Part shown: positions 35,806 to 45,351 of the stretch, piece after piece
Numbering within the stretch: the stretch's first letter is position 1
Layout of the letters: every line of letters starts with the position of its first letter
Notes under the pieces: model-generated
Databases searched by the model: none
Seen by the model: the letters and a program-made list of their open reading frames with translations, nothing else
What the model was told of the DNA's origin: nothing
Origin: Calidifontibacillus oryziterrae
Lineage (GTDB): Bacteria > Bacillota > Bacilli > Bacillales > Bacillaceae_J
Assembly (NCBI RefSeq): GCF_000331575.1
Contig: NZ_KB223527.1
Coordinates: 345,842 to 409,841, forward strand
DNA: 64,000 bases
Direction: 5' to 3'
Position numbers and translations under genes: made by a program

Positions 35806-37953
35806 TTAACGGTCAAAGTCCATTTTCCAACTAAAATAATCATTGTTTTCATTTTTCTCATATCGCAACTTCGCATCAAATTTATTACCATTTTTACTTA
35901 TGAGCCCTTTGACTTGGACCACTCCATTTTTTAGAAGTGCTTTTACCATTGCTTTGGTTGGTTTCTTTTTCATTGACACCAAAAATTTATCATTTTTCCA
36001 AATTACATATTTACATCCATTTCTCCAATTACTACATCCGTATCCCTTCGTTCCTTCTATTACACTATGACCACATAACGGACATTTCCCTAAAGGTTCA
36101 ACATCCCTTCTTTGTTGTGTGGCTTCATGAATCGTGACATCTTGATCATTTTTTACTTTTTCAACAGCATGAACAGTGAAATTTGTAATAACCTTTAAGA
36201 AGTCATCCTTCGAATGTTTCCCTTTTTCAATATCTGCCAATGTTTTTTCTAAACGACCAGTAAACTCCAAATCAAATAAAGAATCGATCGGAAATGTTTC
36301 AATTAACCGTCTCCCAAGCTCTGTACAGAAAAGATTCTTGTTTTGTGCTTCGACATAGCCTACGTCTTTAAGCTTTTTAATTGTTTCTGCTCTTGTGGCT
36401 GGCGTCCCTATGCTAAATCCAGTTAAGATCGCTCTTAGCATTTCCTCATTTTCTTCATCGTCAAAGTTTTTTCCACAGGTTTCCATGACTCGTAGTAATG
36501 TTTTTTCTGTATGATGCTTTGGTGGTTTCGTAACATGTGAACGAATCTCGTGTTTTTCAATATCAACCATTTCATTCCTACTAACGTTTGGCAGAATCAT
36601 GTCCTTTGACTCTATTTGTTCTACTTTTTTCCAACCCTCTACTAACTGAATCTTTCCTCTAGTTGAAAAGACCCCTGAAATCCCATCAACCTTAGTGGTT
36701 ATTTTTGTTTCTTCGTGTTCAGCTAAAGGCATAAATTGAGCAATAAAACGATTTTTTATCGTGTTATAAACAATCTCTTCATCTTTTGTTAATGATTTGG
36801 GCCGTAAGTACGTTGGAATAATGGCACTATGACTTTCAACCTTAGAATTATCAAACACTCGTTTAAGTTTTGAAAATTGAATTTCATCTGCAAATGGCAG
36901 TTCCTGTTTTAACCCGTCTAATACCTTTTTTGCTCGCCCGACTAGACTTTCCTCTAAAACTACACTTGCGGTCCGTGGATAGGTTATGTATTTTTTCTCA
37001 TACAGGCCTTGTGCCACTTTTAACACTTTATCAGCTGTCCAGCCCTTATATTTACTCGTAATTGTTCCTTGTAAATTTGATAAGTTAAATAAGTATGGAG
37101 GATATTCACGTTTATGCTCGACTTGTTTGTCGATCACGATCCCTTTTTGACTTGACATCGTTTGTTGAATTTTCTTTAGAGTATCTACATCCTTAAATTT
37201 CTCTTCCGTTCCTTCATTATAAATCCCTTCATAAAGGTTGTTGTTATGAGTCCGAAATGTAGCTACTAATTTATAGTAGTTTTCTGGAACAAAGTTTGCG
37301 ATTTCATTATCACGATCGTAAATTATTTTTAAAGTTGGCAGCAATACTCTACCAATATTTAATGCTTTCCCTTTCCCTTTTTGATATTTTAATGTTGCGA
37401 CAGAAGTTAAATTAATTCCAATTAGCCAATCGGCCCATTGCCGACTTATTCCTGCATCCTGGAGCGACTTCATTTCTGTATTTAGCTTTAAATTATTAAG
37501 ACCTTTTATCACTTCATCAGGTGTCCATTCGTTTAGCAACAGACGATAAACTGGTTTACTCACTTTAAAATTGTAAATGATTGTATCTCCGATAATTTGA
37601 CCTTCACGATCATAATCACAGGCAGAAATAATCACGTCTACATCAGCTCGTTTAAATAGAGAATGAATAATTTTTAATTGTTTGTCAGCACCAAAATCTT
37701 TTTGCCCTTTTTTACGAGGATCTGCTTTGACTTTATAGAGAAAGGTAGTGGGGATAAAAGGAAAGTATTCCATCCTCCAGCTTGTCATTGTAGGTTCATA
37801 GTCCTTTACATCATATAGTTGCAATAAATGTCCAAATGCCCACGTAATGATATAGCCATTCCCTTCATAATAGCCATCTTTCCTGCCCTTAATTTTCAGC
37901 GCATCTGCAATATTCTTCGCGACTGACGGCTTCTCCGTCAAAATTGCTTTCAT
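35806..37953 (-). CDS. topB: DNA topoisomerase III
   Basis: A 715-aa type IA topoisomerase that passes single strands and decatenates DNA. TOPRIM domain with E7 (TEKPSVA) and the acidic DYDREGQ (113-119). Active-site Tyr325 in YITYPRTAS. The C-terminus has a zinc-finger-like segment CPLCGHSVIEGTKGYGCSNW with a later Cys and the short basic tail found in Bacillus TopB. Start at 37953 follows GAGG; in-frame codons upstream have no site. It is monocistronic. Confidence 0.95.
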   Translation of the reverse strand: MKAILTEKPSVAKNIADALKIKGRKDGYYEGNGYIITWAFGHLLQLYDVKDYEPTMTSWRMEYFPFIPTTFLYKVKADPRKKGQKDFGADKQLKIIHSLFKRADVDVIISACDYDREGQIIGDTIIYNFKVSKPVYRLLLNEWTPDEVIKGLNNLKLNTEMKSLQDAGISRQWADWLIGINLTSVATLKYQKGKGKALNIGRVLLPTLKIIYDRDNEIANFVPENYYKLVATFRTHNNNLYEGIYNEGTEEKFKDVDTLKKIQQTMSSQKGIVIDKQVEHKREYPPYLFNLSNLQGTITSKYKGWTADKVLKVAQGLYEKKYITYPRTASVVLEESLVGRAKKVLDGLKQELPFADEIQFSKLKRVFDNSKVESHSAIIPTYLRPKSLTKDEEIVYNTIKNRFIAQFMPLAEHEETKITTKVDGISGVFSTRGKIQLVEGWKKVEQIESKDMILPNVSRNEMVDIEKHEIRSHVTKPPKHHTEKTLLRVMETCGKNFDDEENEEMLRAILTGFSIGTPATRAETIKKLKDVGYVEAQNKNLFCTELGRRLIETFPIDSLFDLEFTGRLEKTLADIEKGKHSKDDFLKVITNFTVHAVEKVKNDQDVTIHEATQQRRDVEPLGKCPLCGHSVIEGTKGYGCSNWRNGCKYVIWKNDKFLVSMKKKPTKAMVKALLKNGVVQVKGLISKNGNKFDAKLRYEKNENNDYFSWKMDFDR

Positions 37954-38049
37954 ATTTATTTCCTCATTTCTATTCAAGCACTTGTTAATACTAGCTTACT
38001 ATAATTTCTTTATGATTTTAAATAAAAATTACAGTTCATTCTGGAAATA

Positions 38050-38087
38050 CACAAAACCCTACCTAAAAATGAAAACTAGGTAGGGTT
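38050..38087 (-). terminator. Terminator of the 46-aa gene
   Basis: AACCCTACCT and AGGTAGGGTT arms around an A-rich loop. Minus-strand T-rich tail (TTTTGTGT). Confidence 0.7.
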
Positions 38088-38134
38088 ATAATCCGAAAGT
38101 GCTGATAAAATCATTAAAATCATGTCAGCCAGCT

Positions 38135-38275
38135 TTAGCTAATTGCTTTCTTTTTATATTCATTTAATTGGTCTTCTGTTAAATATTTTACAAAATGGTC
38201 GTAATTAACTGATTCTAGCCCATAGCTTTCACAAGCTGTTAGATATACCTCGTATGCATCATGATATGGTCTCAT
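38135..38275 (-). CDS. Small hypothetical protein, 46 aa
   Basis: The ATG at 38275 follows GAGGTGG at 6 bases. The protein starts MRPYHDAYEVYLTACESYGL and continues through a short acidic/aromatic segment to KKKAIS. It has no signal peptide and one Cys. It is shorter than usual gene-finding cut-offs but has its own ribosome binding site and terminator. Function unknown. Confidence 0.6.
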   Translation of the reverse strand: MRPYHDAYEVYLTACESYGLESVNYDHFVKYLTEDQLNEYKKKAIS

Positions 38276-38474
38276 TGCTATCCACCTCTAACTGTACTAT
38301 AACACTTCTAATGTTTCTGTTATTAATATATAACAGTATATCGCAACTGTCAATATACTTTTTTAAACTAGCCGATTTTTTCAAAACGAAATTTACAGAG
38401 TAATAGGTATTAACACATTATATCTTACTTTTACATATAGTAGATTATTAATAATATTACGGAGGAGATATGTA

Positions 38475-39890
38475 GTGATTATTCATGTAGTTAGTAGTGG
38501 GGAAACGCTTTGGCAAATTGCTAATCGTTACAACGCAAATTTGAATTCGATTGTCCAAGTAAATGAATTAGCAAATCCAAACCAGTTAGTCATCGGGCAA
38601 TCGATTGTTGTTCCTTCTCCCAGTACTTCACACGTTGTCAAAGCTGGGGAAACGTTATGGTTAATAGCACAACAATATGATGTCTCAGTGAATGCAATCA
38701 TTCGAGCAAACCAATTACAAAACCCAAACCTTTTATATCAAGGGACTAGACTTATCATTCCACCAATAACACATATCGTGCAGCCTGGTCAATCATTATG
38801 GCAAATTGCAACTAGATATAGTACAACAATTCAAGCCATCGTTAATGAAAACCAAATTCAAGACCCAAATCTCATCCATGCAGGTACCTCATTACTTATA
38901 CCAAGAAGGAAACCAACAATTGATGTCAACGCTTATACGTATCAAGCAAATGAAGCTGCCGCAGCCAGGTCTATTAATGAGGTTGGTCACCTACTTACTT
39001 ATCTAAGTCCATTCGCTTATATGATTACTGAAACTGGCACACTAGAGCCATTCCCTGATTCACAAGCGATCGCAGCCGCTTATTCAAAAAGAGCTGTACC
39101 AATGATGTCGATCACTAACTTTACCTCAACCTCATTAGGATCGAATTTAGCTCATACGATTTTAGCTAGTCCAGAATTGAGTGAAAGAGTTTTAACGAAT
39201 GCCCTACAGGTTATGGATGAAAAAGGATACCTTGGTTTAAACATCGACTTTGAAAATGTTTTACCTGAGGACCGTGAAAATTATAATCAGTTTCTTCAAC
39301 GTGCTGTAGATAGACTTCATCCTCGTGGGTACTTTGTCTCTACGGCTGTAGCACCAAAAACGAGTGGTGCCCAAACGGGTCTGTTGTATACGGCTCATGA
39401 TTATGAAGCACATGGTAGAATTGCTGATTTTGTTGTATTAATGACCTATGAGTGGGGATATCGGCTTGGACCACCGCGGGCAATCTCACCAATTGATCAA
39501 ATGAGGCGGGTTGTTGAATATGCGGTATCCGTCATGCATCCGAAAAAAATATTTTTAGGTTTTCAAATTTATGCCCGTGATTGGACGCTTCCTCATGTTC
39601 AAGGACAATCCGCAAGAACATTTGGTATTCAATCAGCCGTGAATCTAGCTATCAGACATGGAGCGACGATTCAATATGATGAAAAAGCACAATCTCCATT
39701 TTTCCGTTATGTTGATGATCAAGGACGCCAACATGAAGTATGGTTTGAAGATGCACGAAGTGCTCAAGCGAAATTCGACTTAGTAAAGGAATTTAATCTT
39801 GCGGGTATTAGTTACTGGGCATTAGGGTATTCTTATCCGCAAAACTGGGCGCTATTAGAGGACAATTTTAATATACGAAAGTTAATATAA
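38475..39890 (+). CDS. sleL: Spore cortex-lytic N-acetylglucosaminidase, LysM plus GH18 (SleL/YaaH-like)
   Basis: A 471-aa wall-binding glycosidase. Three LysM repeats (3-47, 53-96, 100-142; each GETLWQIA/GQSLWQIA type) bind peptidoglycan. The GH18 catalytic domain (about 150-470) carries GLNIDFE with Asp258 and the catalytic acid Glu260. SleL/YaaH cleaves cortex fragments during germination. No signal peptide is present, as in spore-assembled YaaH. The start is GTG at 38475 after GGAGGAG. Terminator at 39946-39988. Confidence 0.92.
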   Translation: MIIHVVSSGETLWQIANRYNANLNSIVQVNELANPNQLVIGQSIVVPSPSTSHVVKAGETLWLIAQQYDVSVNAIIRANQLQNPNLLYQGTRLIIPPITHIVQPGQSLWQIATRYSTTIQAIVNENQIQDPNLIHAGTSLLIPRRKPTIDVNAYTYQANEAAAARSINEVGHLLTYLSPFAYMITETGTLEPFPDSQAIAAAYSKRAVPMMSITNFTSTSLGSNLAHTILASPELSERVLTNALQVMDEKGYLGLNIDFENVLPEDRENYNQFLQRAVDRLHPRGYFVSTAVAPKTSGAQTGLLYTAHDYEAHGRIADFVVLMTYEWGYRLGPPRAISPIDQMRRVVEYAVSVMHPKKIFLGFQIYARDWTLPHVQGQSARTFGIQSAVNLAIRHGATIQYDEKAQSPFFRYVDDQGRQHEVWFEDARSAQAKFDLVKEFNLAGISYWALGYSYPQNWALLEDNFNIRKLI

Positions 39891-39945
39891 ATCTAACGAG
39901 GCCTGCCACGTTAAACGGTCTTAAATCGCGCGTAGATTAAGTCAT

Positions 39946-39988
39946 AAAAGCTGTTAATCTAGTTAACTACTAGACTAACAGCTTTTTT
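39946..39988 (+). terminator. Terminator of the sleL-like gene
   Basis: AAAAGCTGTTAATCTAGT pairs with ACTAGACTAACAGCTTTTTT (one mismatch), followed by Ts. Confidence 0.85.
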
Positions 39989-39998
39989 AGTTACTTAG

Positions 39999-42308
39999 TT
40001 AGCGATTATATTTACCACGTTCTTGTAAAAATTGATAAAATACTTGTGCTCCTTCTCCACGTGTTACTTTTTGACTAGGTTCAAACTTACCATTTATTGC
40101 CGGCATAATTTTTAAATGGTGCACAATTGCGGCTTCCACTTTTTTCTGAATTTGATCTGCATCTGTAAAATTAATATTAAACAATGCTGGAGCTTGTGCA
40201 AGTTTATCTAATTTCATTGCTTTAACGATTAGCTCTGCTAGCTCTTCTCGAGTAATTGGTTCATTAGGTTTAAATTCCCCGCTCGTTTTGTCAATCAATC
40301 CTTGTTGGACTGCTGATTCAACATAAGCAAAGTATGGTGAGCTATTTTCTACATCTTTGAAAGTTGCGACTCTGTCTGCACTTAAAAAAACCATTTTATA
40401 ATAATAAGGGTCAGGATTTGTAACAAGCATTAATGTTTTTATCATCTCTCCTCTTGTCATTTCTTCATTCGGTTTAACGTAACCGGAATCATCAAGATCA
40501 ATCGCTTGATAGTCAATTAAGAGCTTTAACGCCTTCTCAGCAGGATGTCCTTGAATGTCAAGCGCTTCTCTTTTCTCACGAATCACTTCTCCAGTTTCCA
40601 TCGAGATCCATTGCCCTTTTTCCGCATCTAAATATACCCCACCATACTCTTGTGGCTTCATCATTAATTGATAAACAAGCTTTACTTCAGGTTTTCCCTT
40701 TGGAAAAGGTGAACTATAATCAATATTCTCCAAGTAAACGTATCTTGGTTTAATCATGTAATTATTAAAGTAAATTTCTTTAGCTTTTTCTAAGGAAATT
40801 GCATTATTTGCTGCTGGTATTTCGAGCGCATCGTCCCAATTTTGGTAAAGCCGAATGATTTCACCTGTTTCAGACGAAATACTTATGTTGTAAAAATGAT
40901 CTTGGACAACAATTCCATTAATAATTCGATGGAAATTAAAATTAAATTCGCGCATTTTTTCTGGTTTCTCTGGTTTTTGATTTGCAGCCGGATCAAATGT
41001 CAGTTCATATAAACGATTTTCGGCAAATTTCTTTAAAAATTCAAACGCCTTTTCTTTCGCTTTCTCATAATCGACAACCTGTTTTAAAGTTTCACTGTCT
41101 GAAACAGGGCGGTATATAGATGGGTCATCTTTGCTAAAATTTATGATCTCACCTGTATCACCGTTTATCGAAACGTAAATCCAAACTTCATGATTACCTT
41201 TAACCCAAGTTAAATCCCAGCTAGGAAATGAACGATATTGATTACGATCATTAAAATAAATATTTTCAAGTCGCATGTTAGACAAAATCGGGAATTTATC
41301 CTTGGCAATCTGAATTGCTTCATCTTGGGTTAATTCTTTTTTGACTGGTTGAGTTTGTTTTGTACTTGATAGTGGTTCTAGCTTTGTAGACAGATTATCA
41401 AAATTCACAGCTTTTCCGCTATAATCTAGCCACTGTTTTGACTTTGCATCAATATAAGGGTACTCTGCCCGGCTATTATATGTTAACTTTATCGTATTCG
41501 GTTTGTTAGGCATAAAGTTCGATTGATAAAACGTTTGGTACTTCAATTCAATTGGATAATTCTCTTTAATGTAATTTTCTGCTTCCGCCTGAGACATCAT
41601 ACCTTCAGTAGGTGGAACTTTCACATCTTCATTCCATCGATATTCATATCCTGTTACTTCGCCATTTCCATTAACTGTTACACTAATCAGTTGCTCAGTA
41701 AATGGAATATTATTTTCAACACGTAAAAAAGAAAAATAGTAGTATGCATTCCCTTGAAGTGGCGGCTTTTCAATCGCCTGATACGTGTCATCAAGCTTTA
41801 CAGCATTCACTTTATGTGGAGCTTTTTGCTGTAAAAACTGCTCGGCAATTAAGAGAGCACTCTCACGGTTATACTTTGGTGGATACAATTGTTGTTCATT
41901 CAATGAATCATCCCAACGATTCATTGCGACAACAGTACCTGTTTTGGCGTCAACTGTAATAGAGATATTTCCATAGCCAGTTGGTCCTTCCTTATACCAG
42001 CTAATGTTCCAAACATTGCGATTTCCAGGGTACCAATTGCTTTGATAATTTACAGATTGCTGGCTATACTCACTTGGAACCGTAGTAAATTGTTTTGCAA
42101 TATCAAGCGCTTCATCTTTCGTAATCTTTGCTTCCACTATTGATGAATTTTCGTTTTGTGCCGCGATTATTTTAGCTTGTACAGGTACACCCTCTACATG
42201 TTTTTCTGTCATATACTTCATTGATGTCGATTCAGCATCTACTAGGGGAACTGATAATAACTGCGGCAAAACAAGCATACAGCTTAACATCATCGCCTTT
42301 TTTTTCAT
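39999..42308 (-). CDS. Surface protein: YcdB/YcdC repeat domains with three C-terminal SLH domains
   Basis: A 769-aa exported protein. Start at 42308 after AGGAGGA. Signal peptide to about Ala25 (VDA-E). The mature part has repeated segments beginning E-A-L-x-I-A-K/E (KITKDEALDIAKQF, LTQDEAIQIAKDKF and others), each ending in W-T/D-G-x-V-x-x-W/F as in the YcdB/YcdC and PepSY-like repeats. The C-terminal SLH modules (about 590-769) carry EEMTRGEMIK, EPITREELAE and QKVTRGEGAQ, which attach proteins to pyruvylated wall polymer. It is divergent from csp. Probably a wall-anchored protease-inhibitor-like or structural protein; no enzyme motif is seen. Confidence 0.88.
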   Translation of the reverse strand: MKKKAMMLSCMLVLPQLLSVPLVDAESTSMKYMTEKHVEGVPVQAKIIAAQNENSSIVEAKITKDEALDIAKQFTTVPSEYSQQSVNYQSNWYPGNRNVWNISWYKEGPTGYGNISITVDAKTGTVVAMNRWDDSLNEQQLYPPKYNRESALLIAEQFLQQKAPHKVNAVKLDDTYQAIEKPPLQGNAYYYFSFLRVENNIPFTEQLISVTVNGNGEVTGYEYRWNEDVKVPPTEGMMSQAEAENYIKENYPIELKYQTFYQSNFMPNKPNTIKLTYNSRAEYPYIDAKSKQWLDYSGKAVNFDNLSTKLEPLSSTKQTQPVKKELTQDEAIQIAKDKFPILSNMRLENIYFNDRNQYRSFPSWDLTWVKGNHEVWIYVSINGDTGEIINFSKDDPSIYRPVSDSETLKQVVDYEKAKEKAFEFLKKFAENRLYELTFDPAANQKPEKPEKMREFNFNFHRIINGIVVQDHFYNISISSETGEIIRLYQNWDDALEIPAANNAISLEKAKEIYFNNYMIKPRYVYLENIDYSSPFPKGKPEVKLVYQLMMKPQEYGGVYLDAEKGQWISMETGEVIREKREALDIQGHPAEKALKLLIDYQAIDLDDSGYVKPNEEMTRGEMIKTLMLVTNPDPYYYKMVFLSADRVATFKDVENSSPYFAYVESAVQQGLIDKTSGEFKPNEPITREELAELIVKAMKLDKLAQAPALFNINFTDADQIQKKVEAAIVHHLKIMPAINGKFEPSQKVTRGEGAQVFYQFLQERGKYNR

Positions 42309-42429
42309 TTTAATTTTCCTCCTAAGGAATGATAAAAGTTCTTTATATAAATACGACGAAGTATAGTTGGATAAAGTTTCACTGATTTGAAATAATTTCT
42401 TATTTTTATTAAAAATAATTTTAAATATC

Positions 42430-42458
42430 TTGTTTTTTAAACAGCGGAATGATATAGT
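42430..42458 (+). promoter_or_regulatory. Promoter of the cold shock gene
   Basis: TTGTTT (42430-42435), a 17-base spacer and TATAGT (42453-42458). The leader of about 70 nt contains the hairpin ATCAAC-TTATTATG-GTTGAT, as expected for a cold-shock leader. Confidence 0.6.
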
Positions 42459-42531
42459 TAAGGCAATCAACTTATTATGGTTGATATATTTTTTAGCACG
42501 ATTGTGCAGGATTTTTAGGAGGAAAAGAAAT

Positions 42532-42732
42532 ATGCAAAACGGTAAAGTAAAATGGTTTAATGCAGAAAAAGGATTCGGTTTTATCGAAGTTGAAGGTGGA
42601 GACGACGTATTCGTTCACTTCTCAGCAATCCAATCAGAAGGTTTCAAAACATTAGAAGAAGGTCAAGAAGTATCTTTCGAAATCGTTGAAGGTGCTCGCG
42701 GACCACAAGCTGCTAACGTTGTTAAATTATAA
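42532..42732 (+). CDS. Cold shock protein (CspA family)
   Basis: A 66-aa single-stranded nucleic-acid chaperone. RNP1 KGFGFIEV and RNP2 VFVHF are intact. It begins [14 protein letters not shown] and ends ANVVKL, the standard length. AGGAGGAAA precedes the ATG at 42532. The structured 5' leader suggests temperature-dependent expression. Closest B. subtilis relatives are CspB and CspD; gene order with DUF2564 and ypeP-like genes favours cspD. Confidence 0.96.
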   Translation: MQNGKVKWFNAEKGFGFIEVEGGDDVFVHFSAIQSEGFKTLEEGQEVSFEIVEGARGPQAANVVKL

Positions 42733-42766
42733 TTTGAAACTTTAAATTGACTTGAAACATAGATGT

Positions 42767-42802
42767 GAAAAGGTTACCCAATGGGTAACCTTTTCTTTTT
42801 TA
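42767..42802 (+). terminator. Terminator of csp
   Basis: GAAAAGGTTACCCA-A-TGGGTAACCTTTTC followed by TTTTTT. Confidence 0.9.
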
Positions 42803-42874
42803 TTATGTATGATTTTGGATTTAGAACAAAAACTACCTATATATTATTCATTACATATAGGAGGTGTATATAAA

Positions 42875-43126
42875 ATGGGGGAACCGTTTAATGATTTACA
42901 GCAAGTTGAACTTTCCATAGATGCTGCACAAAAAATGGTTGGAACTGCAACGATGAGTATGGAACCTGGGCAGCTTCAAGCAGCAGAAGAAGCAGTACAA
43001 ATTGCGAAAAACGCCTTGAATGAAATAAAGAAACAAAATAACGATAATGACCATAACAAATTTTTAGAGGAACAAAAATCCATTCTCAACGCTTGCACTG
43101 AGCAATTAAAGGAAGCAAAAAGATAA
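42875..43126 (+). CDS. DUF2564 family protein, 83 aa
   Basis: A small acidic helical protein, start at 42875 after AGGAGGT. N-terminus MGEPFNDLQQVELSIDAAQK followed by MVGTATMSMEPGQLQAAEEA is characteristic of the Bacillus DUF2564 (YpeQ-like) family. Likely cytosolic and coiled-coil rich. Role unknown. Its place next to csp and the RNase H-like gene matches the cspD-ypeQ-ypeP neighbourhood of B. subtilis. Confidence 0.8.
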   Translation: MGEPFNDLQQVELSIDAAQKMVGTATMSMEPGQLQAAEEAVQIAKNALNEIKKQNNDNDHNKFLEEQKSILNACTEQLKEAKR

Positions 43127-43164
43127 AATCTCCCTCTACATTTTAACCACTATCGATAGTACCA

Positions 43165-43213
43165 TAAAAAAAGCTGAGGATAAGTCGGATTTTTCATACG
43201 GCTTATCTTCAAC
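43165..43213. terminator. Possible bidirectional terminator
   Basis: GAGGATAAGTCGG and CGGCTTATCTTC arms between convergent genes; imperfect stem. Confidence 0.45.
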
Positions 43214-43222
43214 TTATCATGT

Positions 43223-43405
43223 TTATTCCTCTACTAATTTTCTTCCGTATTTTTGAAGTTGTTCACCAACAGTACATTTTTGAATACAAAAGCTTTGAGC
43301 ATATTTTTTACCATATTGTTTACGATGATGATGGAGCAAAAAACAACCTGTGCAATATGTATCTAAAATTGAATTCACCTTTTGAATCACTTGTTTTCTA
43401 TCCAT
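43223..43405 (-). CDS. Small zinc-finger protein, 60 aa (zf-C2HCIx2C-like)
   Basis: Ligand pattern CTGC-x3-HHH and SFCIQKC (Cys17, Cys20, His residues, Cys40, Cys44), as in the short Bacillus zinc-finger family with IxxC. It starts MDRKQVIQKVNSILDTYC. GTAGGGG precedes the ATG. It follows the RNase H-like gene on the same strand within about 20 bases, so the two are likely cotranscribed. Function unknown. Confidence 0.8.
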   Translation of the reverse strand: MDRKQVIQKVNSILDTYCTGCFLLHHHRKQYGKKYAQSFCIQKCTVGEQLQKYGRKLVEE

Positions 43406-43426
43406 CCATACAACCCCTACTGCAAT

Positions 43427-44089
43427 TTATTCTTGGGTAAGCTCTAAGCGGCTGTCTATATCTGTACCGTTTAGAGCTTGAAAAGCCAATTGATCTGCTT
43501 CTTTATTTAATTTCCTTGAAATTGGTTCAAAGCTTGGTTTTATTCCTAACTCCTTTATTTTCACTTCAATACGTTCTATCCAGCGAATAAATTCATCTTC
43601 ATATACAGGCCATTCTCCGCTAAGCTGATTCAATACAACCTGAGAATCGCCTTTAAAGATAACTTCAGTATGATGAACCCCTATGTTTTCCAGCTCTTGT
43701 AGTAGCAACCAAAATGCTGCATATTCTGCTTCGTTATTCGAATTGATTTCTTCAAATACTGCATTTTTCCTTAGTCGGTATTGTTTATTTGATTGAGTAA
43801 AATATATAACTATTCCAAGTCCAGCCTTATGTGTCTGTATATCGTAGCCCCCATCAAAAAATGTAACAATCTCTTGAGGCTCTGTCTCAATACCTTTCAA
43901 CAATTTTTGCAATTCTTTTTTTGTCCAAGCCTGGTCAGAAGTGTCATAAAAGATTATTTCCTTTGTACGGCCCGTTTTCTCAAAATCTTCACCAAGAAAT
44001 AATGCTTCCTTTGCTGGCATCATGTCGGATTGAAGTTTAACCTCTCTTCCCTTTGGGTGTTTATATGTCCAGTGGATTGATACTCTCAC
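43427..44089 (-). CDS. RNase H-like protein (YpeP-type, reverse-transcriptase-like family)
   Basis: About 220 aa. N-terminal 80 residues form a family-specific region. The RNase H fold follows with acidic residues in FFDGGYDIQ, NSNNEAEYAAF, FKGDSQVV and NKEADQLA, matching the D-E-D-D catalytic set of type-1 RNases H. GTG at 44089 is 8 bases after AAAGGGG; a TTG six codons upstream is the alternative. Probably cleaves RNA in RNA-DNA hybrids, but YpeP-type proteins are poorly characterised. Confidence 0.85.
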   Translation of the reverse strand: MRVSIHWTYKHPKGREVKLQSDMMPAKEALFLGEDFEKTGRTKEIIFYDTSDQAWTKKELQKLLKGIETEPQEIVTFFDGGYDIQTHKAGLGIVIYFTQSNKQYRLRKNAVFEEINSNNEAEYAAFWLLLQELENIGVHHTEVIFKGDSQVVLNQLSGEWPVYEDEFIRWIERIEVKIKELGIKPSFEPISRKLNKEADQLAFQALNGTDIDSRLELTQE

Positions 44090-44300
44090 AAGTTTTTCCC
44101 CTTTCAATAATACCTTGTCTTCTTATCCAACTACTGCGTTCGAGAAATTACTGCAACGGTGTTTTTCTCAAGTGGAATTGCTTCATTGTATGTTAGTTTA
44201 ACATAAATCACCCAAATTAAACGTAGTTAATTTTACTAACTATTTTTAAAATTCTATGTTAAAATACTAATTATTGTATTTTTTAGTAAGGAGCCTATCG

Positions 44301-45221
44301 ATGAAAAAACAACAGTTATTTGCTGACCTTAGTCTCTTATTCGTTGCTTTCATTTGGGGAGCAACGTTTGTTTTAGTGCAAAATGCAGTAGCATTGCTTG
44401 AACCTTTTACCTTTAATGCTGTACGCTTTGGGTTAGCTGCCATATTTTTAATTATTTGGTTACTGGTTGTGAAGAGAGGCTTATTAAAGCATATGAGTAA
44501 AAAGCTTTTTATCGCTGGTTTTATAATTGGCACATGGCTGGCAGTAGCTTACGCTTTACAAACATTTGGGCTTTTATATACAACTTCCTCCAAAGCAGGA
44601 TTCATCACTGGTCTAAGTGTTGTACTAGTACCATTATTTTCATTTTTATTTTTAAAGCAAGCACCGAAAAGATTTGCAATATTTGGAGTTGCAATCGCGA
44701 CTATTGGACTTTATTTATTAACCTTGGGAGACAGCTTATCATTAAATTCCGGGGATATATTAGTGTTTTTTTGTGCGATATCCTTCGCCACACATATCAT
44801 TTTAACTGGTAAATACACGGTTTTATATTCTACTTTACTGTTAACAATTATCCAAATATTAACGGTTTCTATATTAAGCGGTGTGGGTGCGCTGTTATTT
44901 GAAGACTGGCAGAGAGCGTTTGACCCAAGTGTTATTGGAAGCTTTAATGTCGCCTTTGCTTTAGTAATTTGTTCGTTTTTTGCAACAGCTATTGCTTTCT
45001 TAGCTCAAACGAATTTCCAAAAGCATACAACACCTACAAGGGTTGCCTTAATATTTGCTATGGAGCCTGTATTTGCTGCAATCACTGCATTTTTCTGGGC
45101 GAATGAACGGCTTGGAACGAAGGCTTTAATTGGTTGCTTATTAATTTTTATAGGAATGATTTTAGCAGAATTACCACAGAAAGCGTTTGACGTGTTTAGA
45201 AAAAAACATAAGGTCGTTTAA
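44301..45221 (+). CDS. DMT-superfamily EamA exporter
   Basis: A 306-aa inner-membrane protein with ten predicted helices in two EamA repeats (about 5-140 and 150-290), each with the small-residue motif (for example FIWGATFVLVQNAV and FAMEPVFAAITAFFW). AAGGAG precedes the ATG at 44301. The family exports amino acids or other metabolites; substrate unknown. Terminator at 45230-45268. Confidence 0.9.
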   Translation: MKKQQLFADLSLLFVAFIWGATFVLVQNAVALLEPFTFNAVRFGLAAIFLIIWLLVVKRGLLKHMSKKLFIAGFIIGTWLAVAYALQTFGLLYTTSSKAGFITGLSVVLVPLFSFLFLKQAPKRFAIFGVAIATIGLYLLTLGDSLSLNSGDILVFFCAISFATHIILTGKYTVLYSTLLLTIIQILTVSILSGVGALLFEDWQRAFDPSVIGSFNVAFALVICSFFATAIAFLAQTNFQKHTTPTRVALIFAMEPVFAAITAFFWANERLGTKALIGCLLIFIGMILAELPQKAFDVFRKKHKVV

Positions 45222-45229
45222 TCGGTTAC

Positions 45230-45268
45230 AACAAAAGGGGTGACTAACGTCATTCCTTTGTTTTTTTG
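45230..45268 (+). terminator. Terminator of the EamA gene
   Basis: ACAAAAGGGGTGAC-TAAC-GTCATTCCTTTGT followed by TTTTTT. Confidence 0.85.
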
Positions 45269-45351
45269 TAGACCGAGGTGACCTTTCTCACATACAAAAT
45301 TCGTCTGCTTTTTTAAAATATTATAAAAATACGCAAGGGGATGGGCATTGT

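Noticed and set aside
41523-41976. Plus-strand frames opposite the SLH protein gene
   Set aside because: They are antisense shadows of a clear coding sequence.
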